Below are positions 1 to 10,063 of a stretch of DNA of 64,000 nucleotides, piece by piece; position 1 is the first letter of the stretch; every line of letters begins with the position of its first letter. Made by a program: the position numbers and the translations under genes. Below the pieces are notes generated by a model. That model worked only from the letters and a program-made list of their open reading frames with translations. It did not search any database and had not been told where the DNA came from. Location of the stretch: positions 3,752,129 to 3,816,128 of the forward strand of contig KK106981.1 in the NCBI GenBank assembly GCA_000611775.1, read 5' to 3'. The stretch is from Umbilicaria muhlenbergii (taxonomy: Eukaryota; Ascomycota; Lecanoromycetes; Umbilicariales; Umbilicariaceae).

Positions 1-196
1 CGGCCCAGTCGCAGTAGTGGAACTCGAGGCGTTTGCATTGGAGGATGAATGCGCCGACGCCGTTCTGGGGGTGGAGAACTGGGGTTAGCGGAGGTGGATT
101 CGAGGGTTGGATGGCTGTGGGGATTGCGGTAGGGGGGGAGAGTGGAATGAAACATACACGGCCGGTGGAAGTGGCTCGGAGGGCCTGCAGTGGCAT
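1..196 (-). CDS. MRPL51: mitochondrial large ribosomal subunit protein mL43 (5' part, cut by window start)
   Basis: Mitochondrial ribosomal protein of the L51/S25/CI-B8 (thioredoxin-like) family, part of the mitoribosome large subunit. A short first exon runs from the ATG at 196 to 158 (start MPLQALRATSTGR). A GTATGT intron follows, and the second exon begins at 64 with NGVGAFILQCKRLEFHYCDW, the characteristic N-terminal block of fungal mL43. Both splice sites are phase 0. The C-terminal two thirds lie beyond the window edge. The gene is divergent from TOM22 about 300 bp away, so two nuclear genes for mitochondrial proteins share one intergenic region. The family call rests on recognising the N-terminal block only. 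Confidence 0.8.
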   Translation of the reverse strand, partial: MPLQALRATSTGRVCFIPLSPPTAIPTAIQPSNPPPLTPVLHPQNGVGAFILQCKRLEFHYCDWA

Positions 197-502
197 GGTG
201 GAGGTTATGAAATGTGGTGCATCGTCTACGCTGGGCTTGCGTAGGTTGGTGGATCGGAGAGGAGATGTTTGGGGGGTGAAGGAGATTTGCGGCTCTGCGG
301 TGCTGCTTTTACAGAAGTGGATCAAAAATGTTCACTCACACGCGAGCCTTGAGAGCTGCATCATCATCATCGCACCGCTACTACAGCTCCAGGGCTCGAC
401 AGATCCGCTTATTTACGCAATCAAATCAGCTTCCAGACATCTAGTGGATCTAGTGGCAGGTAGCGCTTTTTGAATTCTCTACAAAGCCACTTCAGAGACA
501 CC
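197..502. promoter_or_regulatory. divergent intergenic region between mL43 and TOM22 genes
   Basis: About 300 bp lie between the two divergent start codons, so both promoters must be here. A (CAT)n-like stretch occurs near 360-371. No recognised factor site stands out. Confidence 0.5.
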
Positions 503-1094
503 ATGGTCCAACTCGAAGAAGTCGAGGACGACGAGCTCCATCAGGTCCAACCGGGACCTATCAATGAAGACGACGACGACTTCACTGACACCGGTTCGTT
601 CGTCCCCATCCAATCCTTCCCTTACTTCTGCAACCTGTCCAATCAAATGCTCCGGAACCAAGGATCTAACCCCCCTAACCAGACTCCTCCATCTCCGACG
701 ACGACTTCCCCGTCCTGGCTACCCCGGACGAATCCCTCAGCGACCGCCTCTTCGCCCTCCGCGACATGCTCCCGCCGTCAACCCGTCGGCGCATCGCCTC
801 CACCACCGCGGCCGTCACCGGGTACGTGAAGAGCGGGCTGCTGTACGGCGGGAAGACGCTGTGGGTGGTGAGTACGAGCGCGCTGTTGTTGGGGGTGCCG
901 TTTGCGTTTGCGTTTGCCGAGGAGCAGCAGGTGGTGGAGATGGAGAAGGAGCAGCGCATGCGGGAGATGGGGAATGAGGTGAGTTTGACTCTGTCTTGCA
1001 GGGCTCGAAGGTTGAATGGAGTGCTAATGGTGTTGGGATTTAGTTGTTGACGCCGGGCGCTTCGACGAGTACGCAGGGACGACCGGCGTTGTAG
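503..1094 (+). CDS. TOM22: mitochondrial import receptor subunit Tom22
   Basis: Central receptor of the TOM complex in the outer mitochondrial membrane; it passes presequence proteins from Tom20 to the Tom40 pore. Three exons were read: 503-593, 683-978 and 1044-1094, giving 145 residues, close to the fungal norm. The N-terminus (MVQLEEVEDDE) is strongly acidic, as expected for the cytosolic presequence-binding domain. An acidic SISDDDFPVLATPDESL segment follows, and then one membrane span near residues 90-110 (about LLYGGKTLWVVSTSALLLGV). The tail is short and ends in TSTQGRPAL. Intron 1 joins phase 1 (G|AC) and intron 2 has a clean GTGAGT donor. The coding strand is C-rich up to about 815 and G-rich after it. 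Confidence 0.93.
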
Positions 1095-2219
1095 ATTGTC
1101 TGAGGGCGGGGCGGGCTGGGGTTCTTCACCAGAGGCGGAAAGATGGTGGTGGATGCTTGTTGGCGTGAGCCTGGGAGGACCGGGTGGGATCTGTATAGCA
1201 TTCAGGGGCTTGTGTACAAAATTCTACTCCTTCTAGTCCCCGGTCTGTTGAGGCATACAGAGTGACAACGTGTCTCAGCGGACTGTCTCGTCATTATTCG
1301 ACTTTTCTGTATGGTCCAGACCAAAGAAATTCCATCAATTCTGCCGCTGACCAGTTCGTCACGTTCATGTTCTATCTTTGATAACTATCACTTCTTTTCT
1401 GTAGACTAATTGGTTCTTCGAAGTTCTACTTTGTTGGACTCCATCTTACATTCCTTTCGTTTTGCCAGAATCGATTAGCCGTGCCCAGGAATACTTGAGA
1501 ATACAGACAATACGGTGCTGATAGCGTAAAATCAGCATGTCTACAATGTTTCATGGAATTCTGGTCGATGACAGACAATCCCACAAGGAAACTCTATTAC
1601 CCAAGTGTATAGTGTAGTGCCGGGCTTCTTCAGATGGTGTAGCACATGAGCTTGAAAGTGCTCTCTTAAAGCTCAGTTGTGTACAGGTTATTTTTGGCTG
1701 AGGGAGACATTGGCACTGCATTTGCTGTGTGTAGTGCTACAGGTGCCCTGTAAAGAATGGTAGGGATAATTAGATATGAGCTCATGTTTCAGCGAAGAGC
1801 GGTGGAACACCAGGTATGAGGATTGCGGCGTCGTCCCCGGAAGAACATGGGTCGTTCATTTATTTATACGACTGCAGCGGAGCCAGCTCAGACTGAAACA
1901 CGTGTGGGTAAAACAGAGTATTAATTTTAAAGTGTTCGTGTCCGTGTTCATGGCGCCAACTCAAACGTCCTTTGTAAGACACACCATTAATAGACAAGAT
2001 CGAACCGCCCAGTATCCAGTACATTCCCGCCCGTGCGACTCCTCCGACACCCACATTGTATCCTCCCAAATTTTGACAACAGCAAAGCTAGGAGATGAGA
2101 GTAGTTTGAAGCCTGCGTGGTTACCAGACCAAGGAGACGAACAATCTCAGAAGACAGTTTTGGGAACCAGTGATAATAACAGGTGATATTTTTGAGACGA
2201 GTTAGTACATCAACACCCA
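1095..2219. other. intergenic, convergent 3' regions
   Basis: Between the ends of TOM22 and the next, oppositely oriented gene. AT-richer than the flanking coding DNA. The open frames here are short and look random. Nothing else supported. Confidence 0.6.
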
Positions 2220-4202
2220 TCAATATGAGTCGTCGACGTAGATTTCTCCTCTGCGCCTTGGCCCTTCTGCATAGACCTCTTCTCTCCGCCTCGGCCCTTC
2301 TGTGTAGACCTCTGATCTCCGCCTTGGCCCTTCAGTGTAGCTGCTCCTCCGGTCTATGCGATCCCCGTACAGAAGGTCATCCTCGTCAGCATATCGATCG
2401 GCCGAATGAGAAAATTCTGGCAGTCTTCGAGTAACTCGTGGGTAACTCGAGACCGGGTAGCGAGGGCGCATATCGCGTGAATCGGTCAAGTCGTAGCTCG
2501 CTGGGTGGCGGCCAAGGGGCGGACGTTCGGTTGAGTAGCCTGTAGATGTACGCCGACCTAGTAGACGGCGAGAGCGGTTGGGCTCTACAATTGTGTAGTC
2601 TTCCTCATAGAGTTGGTGCCGGTTCCGTCGAGGCTCTTCCTCGTAGCTGTCGCGGAATACAATTTTGGGGCCAAGTTGCGGTGAGGGACGGTGATGTTGA
2701 CGGGTTGCTTCACGCGCACGCTCGCGCGAACGTCCATGAGAGCCTCTGTGGTGACGGTCTCTGTGGTCGCCACTGTGGCGCTTTTGGTCCCTACGGGCTT
2801 CGCTGCTATTGCTGGAACTGGGTGTGATGATTGATGCATTGTCGTCACTGTCCCATATAGAGTCCGAATCTGAGGCAGAGTCGGAGAAGGAGTCATCCCC
2901 GCTTGCCCAATTCCTGGTTCGCTTGTCCCCTTTCCCTTTTGACTTCTTGCTTTTCCAGTGCCTTCTCTTGTGCCTAGCTTCGACAGACCTATCTGTGTCG
3001 AAGCCAGACCCGGATGAAAAGCCGCCGTGGTCTCCATGGTCATGCTTTGCTCTATTTGCCTTCGCCTTCTTGCCGTCGGATTCGTAGGCGAACATAGGGG
3101 GTTGAGGTCCTTGGGGCATCTGTGGGTGCATCACATTTGGGACTTTCATACCCGGAACTTGAGGACCCGGGAAACCTGGATGAGGCGGTGGTGGTGGTGG
3201 TGGTGGTGGGCCTTGAGGATGGCCATGCGGGAGAAAGCCGTTCATATTATGCATACCGCCGTTGCCCGTCGCCCCGAAAAGACCTTGATTTTGGGGGGGG
3301 GTTGGTCGATCACCTTGGAACATAGGAATGCCTTGCTGATTCTTGGTCTCCTTCTGGGGTGTGTTAAGGCCTTGCTGAGGCGGTGGGAATCGATCATCAA
3401 AAATCATGGGCCGTGGTGCTGGTGCGTCTTGTGGACGACCATGCTGGAAAAAGCCGTCAAAATTGTGCATACTGCCGTTGCCCACATGGCCGAAAAGACC
3501 TTGAGTTTGAGGCGGATTTGCGGGTTGATTGTGTCGATCACCTTGTTGATTCTTGGTCTCCTTTTTGGGTGCGTGAAGGTCGACGATCACACCTGAAAGA
3601 CCTTTCTGGTCGTTTTGGGCAGAGGCAACGCCCTTCCTTTGCTGTCGCCTCAAGATGACTTGCATGGACACTGTCTCCTTACCAACTGGACCGACGTTTT
3701 TCTCTTCAGTAGTGAGTGATGCAAGGTTCCAATCATATCGTTGTGGATCTCTTTCCGCTTTCTTCTTCTCGTCAAGCAGACGGTCAATCTGAGAACGTTT
3801 AGTGGCAGTCAGCGACTCGTACTGCTTCAGCACCGATACGCCTTTGCGTTGCTGTTTCCGAACCCGAGCGAGAAGGTCATCGTTGCTGATTGGCATCTCA
3901 TTCTTGACTACTCGTGCCCATGACTTGGACTGGCCGAAGTCTGGCACGGCCTTTGAAAAGATGTAGCCATAGTAAGTGTTTCCTGGACTGTTGACGACTG
4001 TTTTCGGGTCCTGTTTCGTGCGGATTTGTTCGTTCTTGACCTGTGGCCTTGCCTCTTGAACGTACTGCACATTGGCGGCTGGCCTGATGTTCATGCCACC
4101 GAGCATACTGCCGATCTTCTCAATGTTGGGGTTCATGCCCTGGTGGTTCATGCCCTGCATTGGCGGCATATGATGCGGCGGTGGGGGAGGCGGTCCGTTC
4201 AT
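2220..4202 (-). CDS. disordered Pro/Gly/Arg-rich protein of unknown function
   Basis: A single 660-codon open frame, no family recognised. The N-terminus is proline- and methionine-rich (MNGPPPPPPHH, then repeated HQGMN). A more ordered-looking part spans residues about 70-200, with SKAVPDFGQSKSWARVVK and two copies of a RxQQRKGV motif. The middle holds two diverged copies of a roughly 55-residue module, each starting KETKNQQG and containing QGLFG...GNG.MHN..GF..HG.PQ, the second followed by a polyproline run. The C-terminal third is basic and Ser/Asp-rich with HRD/RSRE stretches and ends in 11-residue tandem repeats (YTEGPRRR core). The composition suggests an RNA- or chromatin-associated or scaffold protein, but that is inference only. 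It sits below the longest gene-free upstream region in this part of the window. Confidence 0.75.
   Translation of the reverse strand: MNGPPPPPPHHMPPMQGMNHQGMNPNIEKIGSMLGGMNIRPAANVQYVQEARPQVKNEQIRTKQDPKTVVNSPGNTYYGYIFSKAVPDFGQSKSWARVVKNEMPISNDDLLARVRKQQRKGVSVLKQYESLTATKRSQIDRLLDEKKKAERDPQRYDWNLASLTTEEKNVGPVGKETVSMQVILRRQQRKGVASAQNDQKGLSGVIVDLHAPKKETKNQQGDRHNQPANPPQTQGLFGHVGNGSMHNFDGFFQHGRPQDAPAPRPMIFDDRFPPPQQGLNTPQKETKNQQGIPMFQGDRPTPPQNQGLFGATGNGGMHNMNGFLPHGHPQGPPPPPPPPPHPGFPGPQVPGMKVPNVMHPQMPQGPQPPMFAYESDGKKAKANRAKHDHGDHGGFSSGSGFDTDRSVEARHKRRHWKSKKSKGKGDKRTRNWASGDDSFSDSASDSDSIWDSDDNASIITPSSSNSSEARRDQKRHSGDHRDRHHRGSHGRSRERAREATRQHHRPSPQLGPKIVFRDSYEEEPRRNRHQLYEEDYTIVEPNRSRRLLGRRTSTGYSTERPPLGRHPASYDLTDSRDMRPRYPVSSYPRVTRRLPEFSHSADRYADEDDLLYGDRIDRRSSYTEGPRRRSEVYTEGPRRREEVYAEGPRRRGEIYVDDSY
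2241..2339 (-). repeat. 33-bp in-frame tandem repeat (3 units)
   Basis: Three adjacent 33-bp units at 2241-2273, 2274-2306 and 2307-2339 encode 11-residue repeats (YxEGPRRRxE(V/I)) at the C-terminus of the disordered protein. Units differ by a few bases, so copy number may vary between strains. Confidence 0.85.
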
Positions 4203-5580
4203 GACTTCGAAGACTTTCTGTTATGTCTGCAAAGGATAGGGCGGAATTGGGCGGAATTGGTAGTCAACAGCAAAGAAGCGGGATGAAGTGAAGTCTTGGG
4301 GTGAGATGAGTGTAGCAATGGTGTTCAGACAGACACTCAAGGGCAGGGACAGATAGCGCTCAAGGGGATAGAGACTCTAGGCCAAAGCGAGGCTGATGAG
4401 ATTGAAAGGTTGAGTAGTCGGTATATAAGGAAGAAAGTGAGGCGAACCGGATGAGCAGAAAGATATACTAACAAACTCTGTCGGCCGTCATCTGTCAGAC
4501 CATGCAGGCCATGGAGGTGGGATGGTTGCCTCCAGGCTAGACATCTGAGACCTCACCCTTGCAAACTCGGAGAAAGCCCCCAATCTAAGGCAGGCAGCAA
4601 GGCTTGGGACGGTCAGGAAGGCTGTGAATCTCGTACTTGCATGCAAGTCGAAGTGCAACATTAGTAGGGAATATGACGGCGCTTCAGTGGTCGACGGAGC
4701 AGGCATATAGCATCCCAAAAGAGGGGAAGCGACCCTTGCGACGTTTGCCTGGACGAGTAAGACGCCGGGGGCGAAGTGCCAACGAATAGGAGCATAGCCT
4801 GACAACGCCGCAATTGAGCAGCTGGAGACCAGTCATGCTGCTCACGGCCAAGTGCTAAGAAGGCAAGCAGCCGGTTCAGCAGGGCAAGTCGGGTTTCGAG
4901 GGGATGGAGAGTATCCTAGTGGTACGATAAGGTGGGACAAGATCGCATGCAGCAGATTACTCAACTGCAAACACAAGCTTCGAACGTCCATGATTCTCAC
5001 CCATAGCCGCCCTCCAACGTATGAGCGGCAGTTTCGGTATACAGGTCGCATTCGTTGGTAGAGCGAGCAACGGGGAAGATCACGGTACTCGACGGTGCTG
5101 CAAGGTCTCTGCTCGCTGCGATTTGGTTTGTCTCAATGCCGGGATCGCTTGGTGGATTGGTCGCAATCATGGCGTCGCATTAACTGCACGACGAGATGGT
5201 GCCATCACCATTTCCGTTCCATAGCTTGCTCCAGGCCTATTGATCATACTGTCGGTACCCGTGGCACGGAACGAGCTATGCTCAACTGAACGGGGGACTT
5301 GACCAGCGCACCACACCATCGAGATCAAGTCAGGCAAGGTGGAGCTCGGCAATAGCCACCGCGCAACGAGGGAAGTGGCATAGGAACAGGGCGCAATCTA
5401 GCAGCATCCGGCTAGAGCCACAAGGCAGACCTGGGCGTTCCTGGGCGTTCTGCTATCTCAGCCAAGAAGCATCGACTATCGCCCATGCCGGATGGGAGCT
5501 TGGCGCTGTTGCCAGGGCGTACTCACCGCACACGGGATCGAACAGATGAAGTCGGCATTGCCGGAACGGAACATGAAAGC

Positions 5581-5604
5581 CGTTACACCGTTACACCGTT
5601 ACAC
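5581..5604. repeat. 8-bp tandem repeat, 3 perfect copies
   Basis: CGTTACAC occurs three times in a row in the gene-free tract. Confidence 0.9.
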
Positions 5605-5654
5605 TGTCTGTAGCGAAAGAGCCGCATTGGAAACGTGCGCGTTCCGGAACACTG

Positions 5655-5691
5655 CCCGCCCTCGCCGCCCCCGCCGCCCCCGCCGCCCCCG
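5655..5691. repeat. CCG/CCCG microsatellite
   Basis: Imperfect CGCCGCCCC units on the top strand; almost only C and G. Confidence 0.85.
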
Positions 5692-7029
5692 TGCAATCGT
5701 GCATCTCCGTGCTACCAGAACAATCTCAGTTCTATGCGGAGAGCACGCGTCGTTCTAGCGCTGTATCAGCTTCCTAACGAATCCGTTTGGGCCAAATATG
5801 TAAATATGTCAATCTGTCGTCGTGGACGAGGCTGAGGAGGCGCTTCTCCCAAACCGAGGTCAAGGCAAACCAGGGCGCCGAAGGCACCAATCTGATCGAG
5901 CGCTTGCCCACCACTTGACAAAGCATGAGATTTTCTCGCAATTCCCGCGCCTACATACTCGCTGGATTGACTCTCCAAGGCAATCCCCCAACAATGGGAG
6001 ATGCTCACGCCGAGTCACATGGAAAATCGCTCATCAATGGGAGATCCTCCCGCCCAGAAGCATCGTAAAGGGGTTATCCCCGTTTCCCACCCGCCTCCTC
6101 AGCCACGGCGTCGGACTATTTTGCTATAACCCTGTTCAAACATCAACTTGGCCTGCAGCGTGCAGGAGTTCGTCCATCGTTTACCCCGTACGCTCTCCAC
6201 CCCATCCCGGTCACCTTCCTCGCAAGGCTGCCAGGCAGCCAGCTGAGCAAGAAGGCAAAGCCGGGCAATGAAGCTGATGAATCACCCCATACCTTTCATC
6301 CCTCGCCTGCATGTTGACACAGCTGGTAGTGTCCTCCTACTCGTCCCATTGATCCTCTCGTATATCTTCCGATCAATCAATCAACTACTTCTCTTATTTT
6401 CTATTCTTGGCGAAACACTGACCGTATCATATTCCATCCTGTCCCTTCCGTCCCCACGCCTACTTTTAGCCAGCAGCCGCCTACCCCAGTCCAGGGCGTT
6501 CAGGCAGACGAACGAATGCAGCAACCCGTCCCAATCCACCCGGCTGCGATTCCATCCCCATCCACCCAACTGCAATCACATCCTTGCCCCCACACGCACG
6601 CCTGCAGCCGTTGCCTGCACACCTAACGTCGTGCACACATCCCCCACACGCAGTGTTCTCGAAGGCGGAACAGGGCAAGGCAACGGGGCAACAAGGTGAG
6701 CGCCCACATCGCCACGCGAATTCCTTCCTGTCATCAGCCCGCAATGCTGGATCGAGGAATGGAAGGACCCGCGTTCCGGTGACGTTTTGTGGGTTTTCCT
6801 GGGATGGATGTGGGCAAGAAGGACTATAGGATGGAATGGAACGAGTCCTTCGAGACGTCATAAACGAAGCCGAGTGCTTACCTGTCTTATGTCTTATCGT
6901 CCAAGCGTCGAACGAAAGCAGGCAGCCGAATGGGCCTGGCAGTGACACAAAGACAAGGACAACCACCCTGAAAACGCTCTAGTGCTTTTGGTTTTGCTAC
7001 GAGAGCAGCTGAAGAGCCTCACTATCAGC

Positions 7030-7320
7030 GGCTCCACCGGATCTTTGTCCTGTACGCTTCCTCATCCATTCGTCGGACAAGGCTGCAGACCTACCGCCAT
7101 TGTGGGATGGAAGCGGAAACGATATGAAGGCGACGACTATACAGCCGCTGAGGCAACGACCAGCTCATCATCACCGGCTCCACCGGATCTCCCTCCTGTA
7201 CGCTCCCTCATCCATTCGTCTGACAAGGCTGCAGACCTGCCTTCGTTTCGACTCGGAAGCGGACGCGCTATGAAGGCGCCGACGGCACAACCACTGAGGC
7301 AGCGATCGGAACACGAACGA
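7030..7320. repeat. 146-bp imperfect direct tandem duplication
   Basis: Copy 1 begins at 7030 and copy 2 at 7176, both with GGCTCCACCGGATCT. The first about 70 bases of each are nearly identical (shared CTCATCCATTCGTC, then ACAAGGCTGCAGACCT). The remainder is diverged but alignable (GGAAGCGGA, TATGAAGGCG, TGAGGCA). The 146-bp offset is not a multiple of three, which argues against the overlapping open frames being coding. Confidence 0.85.
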
Positions 7321-7999
7321 ACAGGACCCAGTCGGCCATTCCAGCGGCTCGAGAAACCCGCGCCTGTTTTGCGTGAGTAAGCTGACACGGGGCATAACAA
7401 GTTTCCATCTACACACAATCAATGCAGTAGAACAATCAAACGGTAGACTTCAAAACAAGTATTCTATTGATCAACAGGCCATGAAGCCCATCCACAGTGT
7501 AATAACAGCTTGCTAGGTCTACATACAAAGAAGCCACTTTCCCGCATGGGGGGCAAGAGAGACCCAGCTCAATCCCCAAGCAGGAAAGGTAATTGAATTA
7601 ACTTGCTTATTCGCTATTTCCCCTTCCCTATGCGCTTGACGCCTTGAAACCGCTGATGATGATGCTCTGTAAGACGCTCTCGGGCCTGCGAGAGGTCGCA
7701 TCCGGGTGGCCCACTGATGGTGGTGCCTGGATCTCTCGCTTCATTATTGAGTTGCCTGGTGGCGCATGACAGCGAAGGCGGGCCGCTCAGGCTATGGATA
7801 CGAGTGTCGGAATTGCGGGATATATGGGTGGCGTTGACAGCGCAGTGGTGTGGGAGAGGGCTGTCCTTAGTGGATGCCTCGCCCGATAATCAGTGTAGGA
7901 ATGAAGCTGATTTCTCCGACGCCTCTGTGCCTGGACTTGTGTTGTGCCGCTTCGGAAGAGGAACCGAGAGTACGCTCTGAGCACATGATAGCAGTGAGA

Positions 8000-10063
8000 C
8001 TATCTCAAAGGCGTCTTGACATCTTGCACACCCCTCTTGATCACATCGTCCAATCGCCATCTCGGAGGCTGATAACTCAACTCGCCATGTACACTGCCCT
8101 TCTCAACGTAACGCCACTCCTTCTCCATCTCAGCGGTGATACCCTCGGGTAGAGGTTCGGCCCCACCAGCAATACCAGAAGAGAACTTGAGTTGCAGTAC
8201 ATTGCCGATTTCGTCACATGCTGCTAGCAGGCGGTCCAAGTCGTCCTTGGTATGTGCTGCAGACACACAAAAGCGGGCTCTTGACGACACTAGCGGTGTG
8301 GCAGGATAGCCAACGACCACGACAGAGATCTTGCGTTTCAACATCTCGTGTGAGAACGCCGGCATCTTCGCAGGATTATAGAGCAACAATGGGATGATAG
8401 GTGAGTCGTCATGGCCGTAAACAATGAATCCGAGCCGCTTCAATCCAAGGCGCAGGTAGCGGGAATTGAATGCTAATCGTTGTAAGCGTTCCTCTCCTTG
8501 CCCTGGAGAGACTTCTCCAGTGATGAGTCGCAAGGCACTGGAGATTTGTGCAAGGACTGGCGGGGTAGGAGCCTCCCCATAGATGGAACCGGCGTTGGTA
8601 ACTCGTAACTTGTCAATGATAGCTTTGTCGCCAGCGACGTAGCCACCATTGGCACCGAAGGATTTGGTGAGTGTTCCCATCAGGATGTCCACCTCGGACG
8701 GATCTACACTGAAGTAATCACAGACACCTCTGCCTCTCGGTCCGAGTGCTCCAATCGAGTGGGCTTCGTCGACGAAAAGGTTGAACTTGTACTTCTTCTT
8801 CAGTGCGATGATCCCGGGTAGATTGACCATGGACCCTTCCATCGAGTAGAGACCTTCTACCACAACCAGAATCTTCTTCCACGGCCTATGTGTACGCGGT
8901 TGGCCTTGCGAGATGACTTCGCGCAGAAGCCTCTCAAGATCTTTGACATCGTTGTGCTTGAACATCTCGATCATAGCTCCCGATAACCTAGCGCCGAATC
9001 GGATTGAGGCATGGTTGAGCTCATCTGAGATGATGAGACATCCTTTGCCAACTAATGCCGGGAACGCGGTAGCATTTGTACCAAAGCCCATGGAGAATAC
9101 CATCGCGGACTCTTTCCCGACAAATTTCGCGACGAGTTCTTCGACTTCAAGGTGTAGGTCTGATGTTCCGGCGTCGCCCCGTGAGCTGGCCAGTGTCATG
9201 CCATACTTCTTGACCGTCTCCTCCACTGCATCGGCGCATGGGCCTTCCGATTGTGCAAATCCAAGGTAGTTGTATGAGCTCATGTTCAGCGTTTCGGTGG
9301 TTGCACCTGTGAGCTTGAAGTGCAGGTTGTGGTCATCGGATGTGCGATCAATCAAGGTGATGTACCGCCCAGGAACTCCTGTGACAGGCCTCGAGAAGCA
9401 GTCGTTGATGCGCATCTTCAACCTTCGAACGTAGAAATTGTCGAAATCGCTGTTCAGTGGCGCATACCCATTGCGTGCCTGCAGATGTCGATAGCGTTCC
9501 TCTCGGAACCGCTTGCCAAAGAAGTCTCTGACATGACCGAAAATTATTAGGATTAAGTAGCTGATGTACGTAGTAAGAAGATAGTAGTAAGGCGGCTCGT
9601 CCATGACCGGTTCTGGAAACTCCCCACCCTGATGACGACTGGTGTACCGATGGCTTTGGTGACCCAACGGGCCAAACTGTGCGTGTTGTCTAGCTATTCT
9701 GCGTGCTTCTGCCGGAGAAGGCGGCTGGAACAACGTGGTGGGAGGCTCATCCATGTTCGCGCTATCTGCGGTTGCGGTTGAGAGAGAAATGGTCGGTAAT
9801 GACAGTGATGCAGAGCTGATCTGCTGCGACGGTGAATTAAGAAAGGCCTGCTGCTGAGCAGCGGCCGCCGCAAGAAGTGCGGAGGTTGCAGTTTGTGCCT
9901 CGCTCTTCGATTTCGGTGACGTCGTGAAGAATTGTGCTATGCGATTCGCCCGGGATGTGGAGGGACGACGAGGAATGCCACCCTTCTCGCTGGTGGCGGG
10001 AAGGGCCGGCGTGGTGGATGACGGCGAGAAACTGGCGAAAGGATTTGTCGGTCGGCGAGGCAT
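8000..10063 (-). CDS. LCB2: serine palmitoyltransferase subunit 2
   Basis: Catalytic subunit of serine palmitoyltransferase, which condenses L-serine with palmitoyl-CoA to 3-ketodihydrosphingosine in the ER, the first step of sphingolipid synthesis. It is an uninterrupted 687-codon frame. The N-terminus (about 150 residues) is Ser/Thr/Pro-rich and low-complexity, longer than in yeast. A membrane segment follows (YYLLTTYISYLILIIFG), then the alpha-oxoamine synthase fold with GDAGTSDLHLEVE, EGLYSMEGSMVNLP, FVDEAHSIGALGPRGRG and GTLTKSFGANGGY, whose Lys binds pyridoxal phosphate. All expected PLP-site residues are present. The start at 10063 is the first ATG of the frame, but a start further in would still leave the conserved part intact. 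It is head to head with the acetoacetyl-CoA synthetase gene. Confidence 0.96.
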   Translation of the reverse strand: MPRRPTNPFASFSPSSTTPALPATSEKGGIPRRPSTSRANRIAQFFTTSPKSKSEAQTATSALLAAAAAQQQAFLNSPSQQISSASLSLPTISLSTATADSANMDEPPTTLFQPPSPAEARRIARQHAQFGPLGHQSHRYTSRHQGGEFPEPVMDEPPYYYLLTTYISYLILIIFGHVRDFFGKRFREERYRHLQARNGYAPLNSDFDNFYVRRLKMRINDCFSRPVTGVPGRYITLIDRTSDDHNLHFKLTGATTETLNMSSYNYLGFAQSEGPCADAVEETVKKYGMTLASSRGDAGTSDLHLEVEELVAKFVGKESAMVFSMGFGTNATAFPALVGKGCLIISDELNHASIRFGARLSGAMIEMFKHNDVKDLERLLREVISQGQPRTHRPWKKILVVVEGLYSMEGSMVNLPGIIALKKKYKFNLFVDEAHSIGALGPRGRGVCDYFSVDPSEVDILMGTLTKSFGANGGYVAGDKAIIDKLRVTNAGSIYGEAPTPPVLAQISSALRLITGEVSPGQGEERLQRLAFNSRYLRLGLKRLGFIVYGHDDSPIIPLLLYNPAKMPAFSHEMLKRKISVVVVGYPATPLVSSRARFCVSAAHTKDDLDRLLAACDEIGNVLQLKFSSGIAGGAEPLPEGITAEMEKEWRYVEKGSVHGELSYQPPRWRLDDVIKRGVQDVKTPLR

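Larger units (their letters stand above)
4203..7999. other. 3.8-kb gene-free tract upstream of the disordered-protein gene
   Basis: No open frame here has codon-level or homology support, and overlapping frames on both strands are random in style. The 5' side (about 4203-4440) should hold the promoter of the minus-strand gene; a TATA-like TATATAAGG lies at about 4422. The tract holds an 8-bp triple repeat, a CCG/CCCG microsatellite and a 146-bp tandem duplication, listed separately. A non-coding transcript is possible but cannot be shown from sequence. Confidence 0.6.

Noticed and set aside
33-473. 146-codon plus-strand open frame at the window start
   Set aside because: It lies antisense to the mL43 exons and has no family signal; the minus-strand reading explains the sequence.
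6982-7380. 132-codon frame across the tandem duplication
   Set aside because: The 146-bp repeat period shifts frame between copies, so the repeated part is not read the same way; not coding.
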